Source of the DNA: Saprospiraceae bacterium | GTDB taxonomy: Bacteria > Bacteroidota > Bacteroidia > Chitinophagales > Saprospiraceae | Reading direction: 5' to 3' | Length of the DNA: 11,705 nucleotides | Assembly (NCBI GenBank): GCA_029262975.1 | Contig: JAJCYJ010000658.1 | Coordinates: forward strand, 1 to 11,705 | Shown here: positions 1-8,114 of the stretch, one piece after another | Layout of the letters: each line of letters starts with the position of its first letter | Position numbering within the stretch: position 1 is the first letter of the stretch | Notes under the pieces: generated by a model | The model's input: only the letters and a program-made list of their open reading frames with translations | Told to the model about the DNA's origin: nothing | The model's database searches: none | Program-made: the position numbers and the translations under genes

Positions 1-238
1 ATCAATTAATATCAAATTCACTCAGCTCCACGCATACGCGTGCGCCAAATATGAGTCATAATAATGACCCTAAATGAAATTCATGGGGGTAATAAATAGA
101 CAAGGTGCCTTGGTCGATGCTTAGGACTTATCTACACAAGTATCGAACTAAGATAAGTATTAATTACAAGGGTTAACCCGATGTGAGAAAAATTATCACA
201 ATGTTGAAACAAAGATTTTGTTTTCAAAGAAAGGAAAT
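1..238. other. Non-coding left edge
   Basis: I found no convincing gene here. Short open frames touch the left edge on the plus strand (about 19 and 24 codons before a stop) and could be the tail of a gene outside the window, but nothing supports that. Minus-strand ATG frames stop within about 14 codons. The stretch holds several short inverted repeats: ACTTATCT (126-133) with AGATAAGT (151-158), the 10-nt palindrome GGGTTAACCC (170-179), and CAAGG/CCTTG around 101-112. None has a T-tract or a position that shows a role. Confidence 0.5.
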
Positions 239-271
239 AAAAAACCCTGCCTAGGTAATAAGCAGGGTTTT
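239..271 (-). terminator. Rho-independent terminator of rpsT
   Basis: A perfect 10-bp stem (AAAACCCTGC at 241-250 with GCAGGGTTTT at 262-271) encloses an 11-nt loop. Read on the minus strand it is followed directly by a run of Ts (239-244 is all A on the plus strand). It lies about 23 nt past the rpsT stop codon. The stem is flanked by A/T on both sides, so it could also stop plus-strand transcripts. Confidence 0.88.
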
Positions 272-293
272 ATTCATTCTTTAAACTACAAAT

Positions 294-548
294 TTATGCA
301 AGGGCAGAGACATGTCGTTGAAGTTTTCCTTTGACGTTGGCAGCTTTATTTCGATGCCATAAGTTTCTTTTCGCCAGACGATCTATCATAGACATCACTT
401 TAGGGAAAAATTGGGTTGCCTCCCCTGCATCAGTCATTTCTCTCAATTTGGCTATTGCCGTACGAGTAGACTTTTTGTAGTATCTATTATGTAACCGTTT
501 CTTTTCGGTTTGTCTTATTCTTTTCTTAGCCGATAAATGGTGTGCCAT
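294..548 (-). CDS. rpsT: 30S ribosomal protein S20
   Basis: An 84-residue, very basic protein of normal S20 length. S20 is a primary 16S rRNA-binding protein of the small subunit that helps assemble the 5' domain and helix 44. The N-terminus (MAHHLSAKKRIRQTEKKRLHNRYYK region) has the lysine/arginine-rich helix typical of the family. The C-terminal part (about residues 54-80, IDRLAKRNLWHRNKAANVKGKL) carries the conserved pattern of S20, including the Lys-Asn-Xaa-Ala-Xaa-Arg/Lys-Lys-type end. The start is the only ATG at the right distance. The gene is a single cistron with its own promoter (586-616) and a strong terminator (239-271), and it diverges from sucA. Family assignment is secure. Confidence 0.96.
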   Translation of the reverse strand: MAHHLSAKKRIRQTEKKRLHNRYYKKSTRTAIAKLREMTDAGEATQFFPKVMSMIDRLAKRNLWHRNKAANVKGKLQRHVSALA

Positions 549-585
549 TAGTTTACTTTAAATATTGCTTTTACCAAAAGTGGCG

Positions 586-616
586 CAAATGTAATCTTTT
601 TTCGAATAAAGCGAAA
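586..616 (-). promoter_or_regulatory. Bacteroidota-type promoter of rpsT
   Basis: On the minus strand a perfect -7 element TACATTTG (586-593; consensus TAnnTTTG) is preceded, after exactly 19 nt, by TTTC (613-616; consensus TTTG, 3 of 4). This spacing is what is known for the primary sigma factor of Bacteroidota. The predicted transcript would start near 579 and have a leader of about 30 nt before the ATG at 548. Confidence 0.7.
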
Positions 617-727
617 GGTACTGTACGAAGTTAATTCTATAAACTATTCTCAATCTTTTTCATCATGGATAAGTTCCAAATCATTATTTGAGCCATATTT
701 GTACACACAAAGCAAATCCAGGATTAA

Positions 728-3460
728 ATGGCTGATTATTCGTATATATTCAATGCTCATCCTTCGTATATAGACAGCATATATAAAAAGTATTTGGATG
801 ACCCAACTCAGGTAGAAGATGGTTGGCGTTCATTTTTTCAGGGTTTTGAGTTTGGTCAACATAAAAATGGAGATGCACAGACCACGGCACCATCGACAAT
901 AGTAGATCTTGACAAAGAATTTGGAGCTCAATCAATAATTCACGGATTTAGAAATCGAGGTCATCTTCTTAGCCGAACTAATCCGATAAGAAGCCGTAGG
1001 GACCGACATCCGCATCTTGAATTATCTGATTACCATTTGGTCCCAGAAGATCTTAATAGAAAATTTAAGGCAGGTGCAGAAATTGGTATTCCTGGTTCTA
1101 CCCTACAGGAAATTATTGATAGAATAAAATCCATCTATTGTGGACATATCGGATTCGAATATGCACATATAGAAAATAAGGAGAAGAGAATGTGGCTTCG
1201 CGGTAAGATTGAAAATCGCGAATTGAAAAAATCCTATGGTCTTTCCATCGAAAAGAAAAAAAGAATCCTCAGCAAATTGAATGGTGCAGTAGGTTTCGAA
1301 AATTTCCTCAATACCAAATATGTGGGTCAGAAAAGATTTTCTCTTGAAGGAGGAGAAAGTGCTATTGCCGGTCTTGACTCCATTATTATGAAAGGCGCCT
1401 CAATGGGTGTTAAAGAAGTTGTCATCGGTATGGCCCACAGAGGCCGATTGAATGTACTGGCGAATATAATGGGGAAGACATATGACCAAATTTTTAATGA
1501 ATTCGAAGGAACCGCTGTTCCAGATTTAAGTTTTGGAGATGGTGATGTAAAATATCACCTTGGATTTTCTTCAATCATCGAAGATCTTGATGGCCAGGAA
1601 GTTCATTTGAAACTAGTCCCGAATCCATCACACCTTGAATCTGTCGATCCGGTAGTAGAAGGATTTAGTCGTGCGAAGGCAGATCTATTGTACGACAGTG
1701 ATTTTAACAAAATTCTGCCTATTTTGATTCATGGGGATGCGGCTGTCGCAGGACAGGGAGTAGTATACGAGACGGTTCAGATGAGTCAATTGGAAGGCTA
1801 TTATACAGGCGGGACTATTCATTTTGTCATTAATAACCAGGTTGGATTTACAACTGATTTTGATGATGCCCGTTCATCTACATATTGCACAGCTGCTGCA
1901 AGTCTGGTTCAGGCTCCTGTATTTCATGTTAATGGGGATGATCCCGAAGCCGTCGTATATGCAGTAGAGCTGGCCACTGAATATCGGCAAAAGTTCAATA
2001 ATGACGTATTTATAGACATGGTATGTTACCGAAGGCATGGTCATAATGAAGGTGACGATCCTAAGTTTACCCAGCCCCAGATGTACGAATTTATCTCTGA
2101 TCACAAAAATGTCAGAGAAATATATGTACAACAATTATTAGATCAGGGCGATGTTGAAAAAGAGCTAGCTGAAAATCTTGAAAAAGAGTTTTGGAATGAC
2201 CTCCAGGAAAGACTTGATTCGGTGAAGCAAAAACCTCTGCCTTATGTATACCAGGAACCTGAACAACAATGGCGTTCACTGAACAAAACAAAGGACGCTA
2301 AAGATTTTCAGGATTCTCCGGCTACAGGTATCGCAAAAGACCGACTCGAAAAGATTCTGAATCATCTCATGACGATGCCTGAAGGATTTTCGCCGCTTGG
2401 CAAAGTAAACAGACTACAGAAAGGAAAGCAAAAATTACTGAAAGCTAATAATCTTGATTGGGCATTGGCAGAATTAAGCGCCTATGGATCTCTTCTATTA
2501 GAAGGCAAAGATGTCCGTATGAGTGGTCAGGATGTTAAAAGAGGAACATTCTCACATCGACATGCTATATTCAGAGATGCGAATACTTATGAAGAGTATA
2601 ACCGTCTTCAACATTTAGAAGGGAATAAATCTACTTTCAGCATATTTAACTCTTTCTTATCTGAATTTGCGGTTTTGGGCTTTGAATATGGATATTCTCT
2701 TGCCTCTCCAAATTCTTTGGTTTTATGGGAAGCTCAATTTGGAGATTTTTATAATGGCGCACAGACAATCGTTGATCAATTCATCGCGGCTGGAGAAAGC
2801 AAGTGGCAAAGAATGAGTGGTTTGGTAATGCTTCTGCCGCATGGATATGAGGGTCAGGGTCCAGAACATTCCAGTGCCAGAGTAGAAAGATTTTTGCAGT
2901 CAGGTGCAGAATTCAATATTACCATTGCGAATATTACTACTCCGGCAAACTTTTTCCATGTGTTGAGACGTCAACTCATCAGACCCTTTAGAAAACCCCT
3001 AATAGTAATGTCACCCAAAAGTCTCTTGAGGCATCCTCTATGTGTATCTCCAGCTACTGATTTTCACGAAGGTCAGAAATTTTTAGAGACTATAGATGAT
3101 CCGGATGCAGATGCTGCGAAGGTTAGGACATTAATCTTATGTGCCGGAAAAGTGTACTACGATTTATTTGAAAAGAAAAAACAGACAAAGCGTAAAGATG
3201 TTGCATTGGTCAGACTGGAACAATTATACCCATATCCCAAGAATCAAATGAATGCCATATTTAGCAAATACAAAGGAGCTAAAATTAGATGGGTACAAGA
3301 AGAGCCTCAAAATATGGGTCCCTGGCAATACCTCAATAGTTTCTGGAGAAATTCTGCTATAGAAGTAATATCCCGAAAAGTAAGTTCCTCCCCTGCTACA
3401 GGTTATAAAAAAGTACATGATGTCCAACAGGCAAAATTAGTAGAAGATGCTTTCGCATAA
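728..3460 (+). CDS. sucA: 2-oxoglutarate dehydrogenase E1 component
   Basis: A 910-residue thiamine-diphosphate enzyme that decarboxylates 2-oxoglutarate in the TCA cycle and passes the succinyl group to the E2 subunit; cytoplasmic. Domains in order: N-terminal E2-binding segment (about 1-40, with the typical YIDSIYKKYLDDP and WRSFF pattern), a linker, the ThDP-binding E1 domain (about 190-520; GMAHRGRLNVL at about 234, HGDAAVAGQG at 335-344, INNQVG at 368-373, CYRRHGHNEGD near 437), the transketolase-like pyrimidine domain (about 580-775; WEAQFGDFYNGAQ, LPHGYEGQGPEHSSAR at about 703) and the C-terminal domain ending in WVQEEPQNMGPW. Length is close to the usual 930 residues, and no catalytic motif looks broken. 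The ATG at 728 fits the family N-terminus. A partial -7 element (CATATTTG, 694-701) lies upstream without a clear -33. No E2 gene (sucB) follows; the next gene is convergent, 6 nt away. Confidence 0.96.
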   Translation: MADYSYIFNAHPSYIDSIYKKYLDDPTQVEDGWRSFFQGFEFGQHKNGDAQTTAPSTIVDLDKEFGAQSIIHGFRNRGHLLSRTNPIRSRRDRHPHLELSDYHLVPEDLNRKFKAGAEIGIPGSTLQEIIDRIKSIYCGHIGFEYAHIENKEKRMWLRGKIENRELKKSYGLSIEKKKRILSKLNGAVGFENFLNTKYVGQKRFSLEGGESAIAGLDSIIMKGASMGVKEVVIGMAHRGRLNVLANIMGKTYDQIFNEFEGTAVPDLSFGDGDVKYHLGFSSIIEDLDGQEVHLKLVPNPSHLESVDPVVEGFSRAKADLLYDSDFNKILPILIHGDAAVAGQGVVYETVQMSQLEGYYTGGTIHFVINNQVGFTTDFDDARSSTYCTAAASLVQAPVFHVNGDDPEAVVYAVELATEYRQKFNNDVFIDMVCYRRHGHNEGDDPKFTQPQMYEFISDHKNVREIYVQQLLDQGDVEKELAENLEKEFWNDLQERLDSVKQKPLPYVYQEPEQQWRSLNKTKDAKDFQDSPATGIAKDRLEKILNHLMTMPEGFSPLGKVNRLQKGKQKLLKANNLDWALAELSAYGSLLLEGKDVRMSGQDVKRGTFSHRHAIFRDANTYEEYNRLQHLEGNKSTFSIFNSFLSEFAVLGFEYGYSLASPNSLVLWEAQFGDFYNGAQTIVDQFIAAGESKWQRMSGLVMLLPHGYEGQGPEHSSARVERFLQSGAEFNITIANITTPANFFHVLRRQLIRPFRKPLIVMSPKSLLRHPLCVSPATDFHEGQKFLETIDDPDADAAKVRTLILCAGKVYYDLFEKKKQTKRKDVALVRLEQLYPYPKNQMNAIFSKYKGAKIRWVQEEPQNMGPWQYLNSFWRNSAIEVISRKVSSSPATGYKKVHDVQQAKLVEDAFA

Positions 3461-3466
3461 CTTTGG

Positions 3467-4918
3467 CTATTGAAGCATAATCTTTTTGACAATCAATCCA
3501 TCGGCCGTATATAATTGAGTTACATACATACCTCTTGATAATCCTTTGAGGTTCATCGAATGACGCCTGGATTGAACTATTTCATCAAATACTTTTTGAC
3601 CATTCAAAGTATACACAGTCACTTTTTCTAATACTATTTCTGATGAAATATGGACAATGCCTGATGATGGATTGGGAAATACTTCCGCATTTACTCCCGA
3701 TAGCAGATCAAATGTAGGCACTGTATTATCCACAAAACCCAATATCCAGGGTATTCCAGTATTTAAGGCAGGTACAATACAATCTGTATGGTCTAAGTTC
3801 ATGCCATTTGAAACATCCATTGCAGTCGTATTTGTCGCGCCGAGCGCATTCATTGTAGAATCCGCAACTACACTATTTCTGAATGGCACTTGGTCATCGG
3901 AGGTGCAGTACAGCATTAAGACCGGAGCTTCAGCTGCCCAGTCATGTACATCGTTTTCTCTTAAAGCTGCATTGAATGGATGGTCTGGATCCATTTCTAA
4001 TTCATTAAGTATCGAATCTTTAAATATTTGTTTAGGTATAGCTTGCCCATGAGCTGCTATTAACGACTGGACAAGGGATTCATTCAAATCAAAAAGCCCT
4101 TCGCCGGTAGAAACAAATTTATTTATTGCTGGTATATATGCCTGTTTGAACAAGTCCGATTCGTCTTCATAAAGTGTGGGATCAATCTCTCTAAAGCCCC
4201 TTGAACTATACACCAGGTATGCCGGAAAAGCATAAGGTTCATCTGTGAAAGCAAGGTCTCTCATGACTCCAGAGATATTATACGGCCCACTCATAGGTAG
4301 AGAAGCAGTTACAGAATAGCGATCAGGTATTTCTTCCTGGATATATTGATGCAGCGCCATCGCAGCATGCCCTCCTTGTGAATAACCAGTAACAAAAAGT
4401 TGCTTATTCCAGGTTATATCTTCTTCATCAAAGTATGCCAGAACAGCATCCATCAGGTCAACAGCTGCTGTAGCCTCAGTGCGTGCATGGACATAAGGAT
4501 GAAAACCACGAGAGGTACCCATGCCTAAAAAATCGGGTGCAATCACTGCCATGCCTTTTCCAGCCATTATAGCGCCCAGTTGATATCCTCCTCCAAGATT
4601 TGAAGGTACGGCGGATCTACCTTCTGTGGTGCCATGCTGGTATACGAGAAGAGGCACGGGACCATCAATCTGCTCCGGAAGCATCAATAAACCAGAAGCT
4701 GTGTCTGGTCTCATGTCTGATCCCGTGGCTAAATAGGTTACGCGATATACATCCACACCATTATCTAATACCACGTCAACACCTAATGATAAAAGCAGGA
4801 GTTGACCAATTCCCTGGCTTATATTTTGATCAAAATCGATTGTAATGATTTGTTGTGCCTGACCAAATGTGCCCGTATAAATAAAAAGGAGCACTAAAAA
4901 ATGTTTGCAATAACCCAT
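3467..4918 (-). CDS. Secreted alpha/beta hydrolase with T9SS sorting domain
   Basis: A 483-residue exported enzyme, probably an esterase or lipase. A signal peptide covers about residues 1-20 (hydrophobic FLVLLFIYTG, likely cut near GQAQ). The hydrolase domain follows: a strand plus oxyanion-hole-like LVYQHGTTEGR near 110, the nucleophile elbow GYSQGG with Ser180, an acid candidate in TSDDQVP (Asp341 or Asp342), and His377 in NLDHTD. The fold resembles secretory lipases and related esterases; the substrate cannot be read from sequence. Residues about 410-483 form a type IX secretion (Por) C-terminal sorting domain: FPNPSSG at the start, then the LNGQKV and LSRGMYV motifs and a final IVKKIMLQ. 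The protein should therefore cross the outer membrane by T9SS and be released or surface-attached. Its ATG lies 3 nt after the thiolase stop, so the two are probably cotranscribed. It converges on sucA with a 6-nt gap and no visible terminator between them. Confidence 0.9.
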   Translation of the reverse strand: MGYCKHFLVLLFIYTGTFGQAQQIITIDFDQNISQGIGQLLLLSLGVDVVLDNGVDVYRVTYLATGSDMRPDTASGLLMLPEQIDGPVPLLVYQHGTTEGRSAVPSNLGGGYQLGAIMAGKGMAVIAPDFLGMGTSRGFHPYVHARTEATAAVDLMDAVLAYFDEEDITWNKQLFVTGYSQGGHAAMALHQYIQEEIPDRYSVTASLPMSGPYNISGVMRDLAFTDEPYAFPAYLVYSSRGFREIDPTLYEDESDLFKQAYIPAINKFVSTGEGLFDLNESLVQSLIAAHGQAIPKQIFKDSILNELEMDPDHPFNAALRENDVHDWAAEAPVLMLYCTSDDQVPFRNSVVADSTMNALGATNTTAMDVSNGMNLDHTDCIVPALNTGIPWILGFVDNTVPTFDLLSGVNAEVFPNPSSGIVHISSEIVLEKVTVYTLNGQKVFDEIVQSRRHSMNLKGLSRGMYVTQLYTADGLIVKKIMLQ

Positions 4919-4921
4919 GCT

Positions 4922-6103
4922 CTAATTTACTCTTTCTATGATAATAGCGCTGGCTCCCCCTCCTCCATTGCACAATGTGGCACAACCGATTGATCCGTCT
5001 TTTTGATCTAATACATGAAGAAGAGTTGTGACGATACGTGCTCCAGAACAGCCTAAGGGATGACCCAGAGAGACTGCACCACCATGTATATTCATCTTGT
5101 CGTAAGTGATATTGCACTCCTCGGCAAAAGCCATAGGTACAACTGCAAAAGCTTCATTTACTTCATAAAAATCAACATCGCTGAAAGCCAGTTTTGCCCT
5201 TTGTAATGCTTTGGGAGCCGCTTTCGTCGGTGCTGTCGTAAACCACATAGGTTCATGAGCCGCATCAGCGTAAGAGCGAATTTTCGCCATTGGGGCTAAT
5301 CCATATTTTTGGACGGCTTCAGCACTCGCCAAAACAAGGGCAGATGCACCATCATTCAGAGTTGATGCATTAGCCGCTGTGACGGTTCCATCTTTATTAA
5401 ATGCAGGACGCAATGAGGGGATCTTATCAAATTTTACATTTTTATATTCTTCATCTTCATTCACTATAATCGGATCACCTCTACGTTGTGGAATAGAAAC
5501 GGGTATAATCTCGTTTTTAAAAAATCCACCTTCGGTAGCAGCAGCAGCCCTTTTATAGGAATTGATAGCATATTCGTCCTGGGCGGCCCTGCTGATCTTA
5601 TATTTACTGGCAGTCATGTCTCCGCAATTACCCATAGCAACATGATCATAAGCATCTGTTAGTCCATCCTTTTGTAGGCCATCAACTAATTCCTGATGAC
5701 CATATTTAGATCCCCATCTCATTTTTGGAATATAGTATGGAATATTGCTCATGCTCTCCATTCCTCCGGCGACTATCAGATCCGCCTGGCCCAATTGAAT
5801 GGACTGTGCACCAAACATAATGGACTTCATACCTGAAGAACAGACCTTATTAACCGTGGTACACGGCACCGTATTGGGAATGCCAGAACCTAAAGCCGCC
5901 TGTCGCGCTGGAGCTTGTCCGAGGTTAGCCTGACAGACATTACCCATGAATACTTCATCTATGTGCTCTGCGGCCACGGCACTTCTTGCAAGGGCACCTT
6001 TAATTGCTTGGCTGCCTAATTGTACAGCTGTCATATTATTTAATGCTCCTCCAAAACTGCCCATTGCTGTTCTTACTGCTGATATGATATATACTTCTTT
6101 CAT
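4922..6103 (-). CDS. Acetyl-CoA C-acyltransferase (thiolase)
   Basis: A 393-residue thiolase, the usual family length. It catalyses reversible acyl-CoA plus acetyl-CoA condensation or thiolysis in the cytoplasm. All catalytic parts are visible: acyl-accepting Cys88 in NKVCSSGMK, the NEAFA motif at about 316, His348 in GHPLGCSGAR, and the proton-transfer Cys378 in CNGGGG. These features, especially the compact length and the VNKVCSSG/GHPLG context, fit acetoacetyl-CoA thiolases (AtoB/PhaA type) at least as well as FadA, so I leave the symbol empty. No fadB-like partner or acyl-CoA dehydrogenase lies in the window. It is the first gene of a probable two-gene unit with the secreted hydrolase. 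A weak -7 element (AATTTTTG, minus strand, 6158-6165, 5 of 6) lies about 55 nt upstream of the ATG. Confidence 0.93.
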   Translation of the reverse strand: MKEVYIISAVRTAMGSFGGALNNMTAVQLGSQAIKGALARSAVAAEHIDEVFMGNVCQANLGQAPARQAALGSGIPNTVPCTTVNKVCSSGMKSIMFGAQSIQLGQADLIVAGGMESMSNIPYYIPKMRWGSKYGHQELVDGLQKDGLTDAYDHVAMGNCGDMTASKYKISRAAQDEYAINSYKRAAAATEGGFFKNEIIPVSIPQRRGDPIIVNEDEEYKNVKFDKIPSLRPAFNKDGTVTAANASTLNDGASALVLASAEAVQKYGLAPMAKIRSYADAAHEPMWFTTAPTKAAPKALQRAKLAFSDVDFYEVNEAFAVVPMAFAEECNITYDKMNIHGGAVSLGHPLGCSGARIVTTLLHVLDQKDGSIGCATLCNGGGGASAIIIERVN

Positions 6104-6190
6104 GATGACGTTTAGGTTGTTATCTACTTAACTTATATTTATGAATAAAGGACGTTACAAAAATTCAGTTTTTCCGTCTTAATTATGACC

Positions 6191-6226
6191 ATATGCACAT
6201 TTTTAAATGTATGTATTTTTGCATAT
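6191..6226 (+). promoter_or_regulatory. Promoter of the TPR gene with inverted repeats
   Basis: A perfect -7 element TATTTTTG (6214-6221) matches TAnnTTTG; a poor -33 candidate TATG (6192-6195) lies 18 nt upstream. The predicted start is near 6228, giving a leader of about 50 nt. The promoter is framed by an inverted repeat ATATGCA (6191-6197) and TGCATAT (6220-6226), and ACATTT-TT-AAATGT (6197-6210) sits between the two promoter elements. These could be operator sites, but the sequence is very AT-rich, so chance is a fair alternative. Confidence 0.5.
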
Positions 6227-6278
6227 TTCCAAAATTGAATAATTGAACAGACCTTTGTCCGGTCAAAATAATCAACTT

Positions 6279-7283
6279 ATGAACAAATTTTTCCTATTAA
6301 CGGTTTTAGCCTTCTTTACCATAACGAATTTATCAGCTCAGGGTCTTGAAAATGATAATATGGTGCTATTCATGAAAGCTAACGTATTGTTTGACTCTGG
6401 AAGATATGATGAAGCCGTGCGCATGTACAACAGAATCCTCTCCCAGGATGAAGAACACACACAGGCCCTCTTTATGAGGTCAAAAGCAAAATACGAGCTC
6501 AGTGCTTTTAAGGGAACAAAGAATGATATTCTACTTTTTATTGAAAAAGTAGGTATCAATAAACAAGTTATTCAATTGATGGCCCAAACAGAATTGAAGC
6601 TTTCCAATTTTACAGCTGCCGGTCATTATGTAGAAACTGCTATTGAGTTAGATCCCTACGACGACTCTATGCATTTATTATCCGGAGAAATAGCCCTGGC
6701 TACAGATATGAGAAATGAGGCATGCGAACGATTTGCTTCAGCTGCCCAATTAGGAAGCGATAGGGCTGTCAGACGCATGAACGAATATTGTCTTGGATAC
6801 AAAGCAAAGACAGTGCCCGACAATGACATTCCTAAAGATGAGACCCAGACCACATATGACGAAGATGGTGAACAACAAGAGGAACCTGAAGATGATGGTA
6901 TTGTGACTCTGGATGAAATTGTGAGAGAAGCTGAACGATCCAATAATTCTACCGAAATGGAAGAAGAAGCAGACACAGAAATCACACAGGAATTAGAAAT
7001 AGATAGCAAATTAAGCATCTCAGTATCTGGTGGACTTGGGAATAGAACAGTTACTAAAAAGCCAAGCATATTTATGCTTTCTGATCAAGATGGTATTGTT
7101 GTAATTGCATTATGCATAAATCGTGATGGCAACGTTACAGAAGCAAGTTTTGATCGTGAAATGTCCACTATTTATAGAAGCTCTCTTACCTCACTTGCTT
7201 TAAGGAAGGCTAAAGAATTTGTTTTCAATGCTTCAAGCCGATCTGAGCAATGTGGTACGATGACATACCATATTAAGTCATAA
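6279..7283 (+). CDS. Exported TPR protein with TonB-like C-terminal domain
   Basis: A 334-residue protein when started at the ATG at 6279. That start gives a clean signal peptide (KFFLLTVLAFFTITNLSA, cut before QG); an upstream in-frame TTG at 6243 would add 12 polar residues before it and is less likely. Residues about 22-165 look like TPR helices (ALFMRSKAKYELSAF, YVETAIELDPYDDSMHLLSGEIAL). An acidic, disordered-looking linker follows (about 185-245, rich in Glu/Asp). The last 85 residues (GGLGNR, KKPSI, then GIVVIALCINRDGNVTEA, ALRKAKEFVFNA and a closing GTMTYHIK) resemble the C-terminal domain of Bacteroidota TonB energy transducers. The usual TonB inner-membrane anchor and proline-rich linker are missing; the signal peptide points to the periplasm. 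It may bind an envelope partner such as a TonB-dependent receptor, but this is inference. It diverges from the thiolase and converges on the PhzF gene with 36 nt between stops. Confidence 0.82.
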   Translation: MNKFFLLTVLAFFTITNLSAQGLENDNMVLFMKANVLFDSGRYDEAVRMYNRILSQDEEHTQALFMRSKAKYELSAFKGTKNDILLFIEKVGINKQVIQLMAQTELKLSNFTAAGHYVETAIELDPYDDSMHLLSGEIALATDMRNEACERFASAAQLGSDRAVRRMNEYCLGYKAKTVPDNDIPKDETQTTYDEDGEQQEEPEDDGIVTLDEIVREAERSNNSTEMEEEADTEITQELEIDSKLSISVSGGLGNRTVTKKPSIFMLSDQDGIVVIALCINRDGNVTEASFDREMSTIYRSSLTSLALRKAKEFVFNASSRSEQCGTMTYHIKS

Positions 7284-7319
7284 GCGACTCAAAATAGTAG
7301 TTTCTTGATGCCTTAAATT

Positions 7320-8114
7320 TCATGAGTCAACATAAATCTCTCCTTTGAGATAGAGTCTGGCTTGTCCTGAGATTAAAGTGCGATCACCATTATCATTAAC
7401 TTGAAAATATCCTTTTCGAGATGACAGCTGACATGCCTTCATAGTGCTCTTGCCAATTCTGCGAGACCAATATGGCGTAAGTGATGTGTGCGCACTGCCT
7501 GTAGCAGGATCTTCATTAATTCCTGATTGAGGAAAAAATCCCCTGCTGACAAAATCATATTCATTATCTCCGCGGGCAGTAACAATTATTCCTCTTCCAG
7601 GAAGTTTTTTTAATATACTAAAGTCCGGAGTGAGCTCTTTTACATCAGCCTGACTCTCAAGAACACAAAGTATATCATCTCTTCCTGACCATAGCTCTAA
7701 TGGTTTCTTCCCTAAGCCTTCGTATAATCCAACTGGAATATCATGAACTCTTTCAAGTTTATCTGTCGGAAAATCAAGCGTTAGAAAAGCCTTTTGCCTC
7801 TGGACAGAAATTGGCCCGGACTTACAATTAAAATTAATAATATCCTTTTCAAAACCAAGTTCTTCAAATATCACGTAGGCAGATGCTAATGTAGCATGAC
7901 CACATAGTGCTACCTCTACAGCAGGTGTAAACCATCTAATATCGAAACCATTGTCATTAGGCATAAAAAAAGCGGTCTCGGACAGGTTGTTTTCTTCAGC
8001 AATTTTCTGCATTACATTATCTGCCAACCATTTATTCAATGGAACAATTGCTGCAGGATTACCAGAAAATGAATCCCTGCTAAAAGCATCGACCTGATAA
8101 ATATTTAATTTCAT
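7320..8114 (-). CDS. PhzF-family isomerase
   Basis: A 264-residue protein of the PhzF family, whose members share the diaminopimelate-epimerase fold and are thought to be cytoplasmic isomerases. Visible family motifs are FSGNPAA at about 16-22, NLSETAFF with the catalytic Glu46 (Glu45 in PhzF), WFTPAVEVALCGHAT at about 61-75 with the conserved His73, and NEDPATGSAH at 200-209 with Asp202 (Asp208 in PhzF). The protein is slightly shorter than many members (about 260-300) but appears complete. No phenazine genes are nearby, and most family members outside phenazine clusters have unknown substrates, so the symbol phzF is not warranted. It stands alone: the gap upstream is 234 nt, and no clear promoter is seen beyond a partial TATCTTCG too near the ATG. 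Confidence 0.92.
   Translation of the reverse strand: MKLNIYQVDAFSRDSFSGNPAAIVPLNKWLADNVMQKIAEENNLSETAFFMPNDNGFDIRWFTPAVEVALCGHATLASAYVIFEELGFEKDIINFNCKSGPISVQRQKAFLTLDFPTDKLERVHDIPVGLYEGLGKKPLELWSGRDDILCVLESQADVKELTPDFSILKKLPGRGIIVTARGDNEYDFVSRGFFPQSGINEDPATGSAHTSLTPYWSRRIGKSTMKACQLSSRKGYFQVNDNGDRTLISGQARLYLKGEIYVDS

Noticed and set aside
128..137. DnaA-box-like TTATCTACA
   Set aside because: A single copy with a mismatch, with no cluster of boxes and no replication gene nearby.
126..158. ACTTATCT/AGATAAGT inverted repeat
   Set aside because: It is an 8-bp stem with a 17-nt loop in AT-rich sequence, past the rpsT terminator and with no gene attached.
182..200. TGTGA-N9-TCACA resembling a Crp-type site
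   Set aside because: The spacer is 9 nt, not 6, and no gene start lies downstream of it.
3657..4052. 131-codon plus-strand frame
   Set aside because: It is antisense to the well-supported secreted hydrolase, whose catalytic and sorting motifs lie on the other strand.
6243..6278. TTG start 12 codons upstream in the TPR gene
   Set aside because: It would place polar residues before a typical signal peptide; the ATG at 6279 starts the signal peptide cleanly.
7286..7328. GACTCA/TGAGTC inverted repeat between the convergent TPR and PhzF genes
   Set aside because: The stem is only 6 bp, the loop is over 30 nt and there is no T-tract, so it is not a credible terminator.
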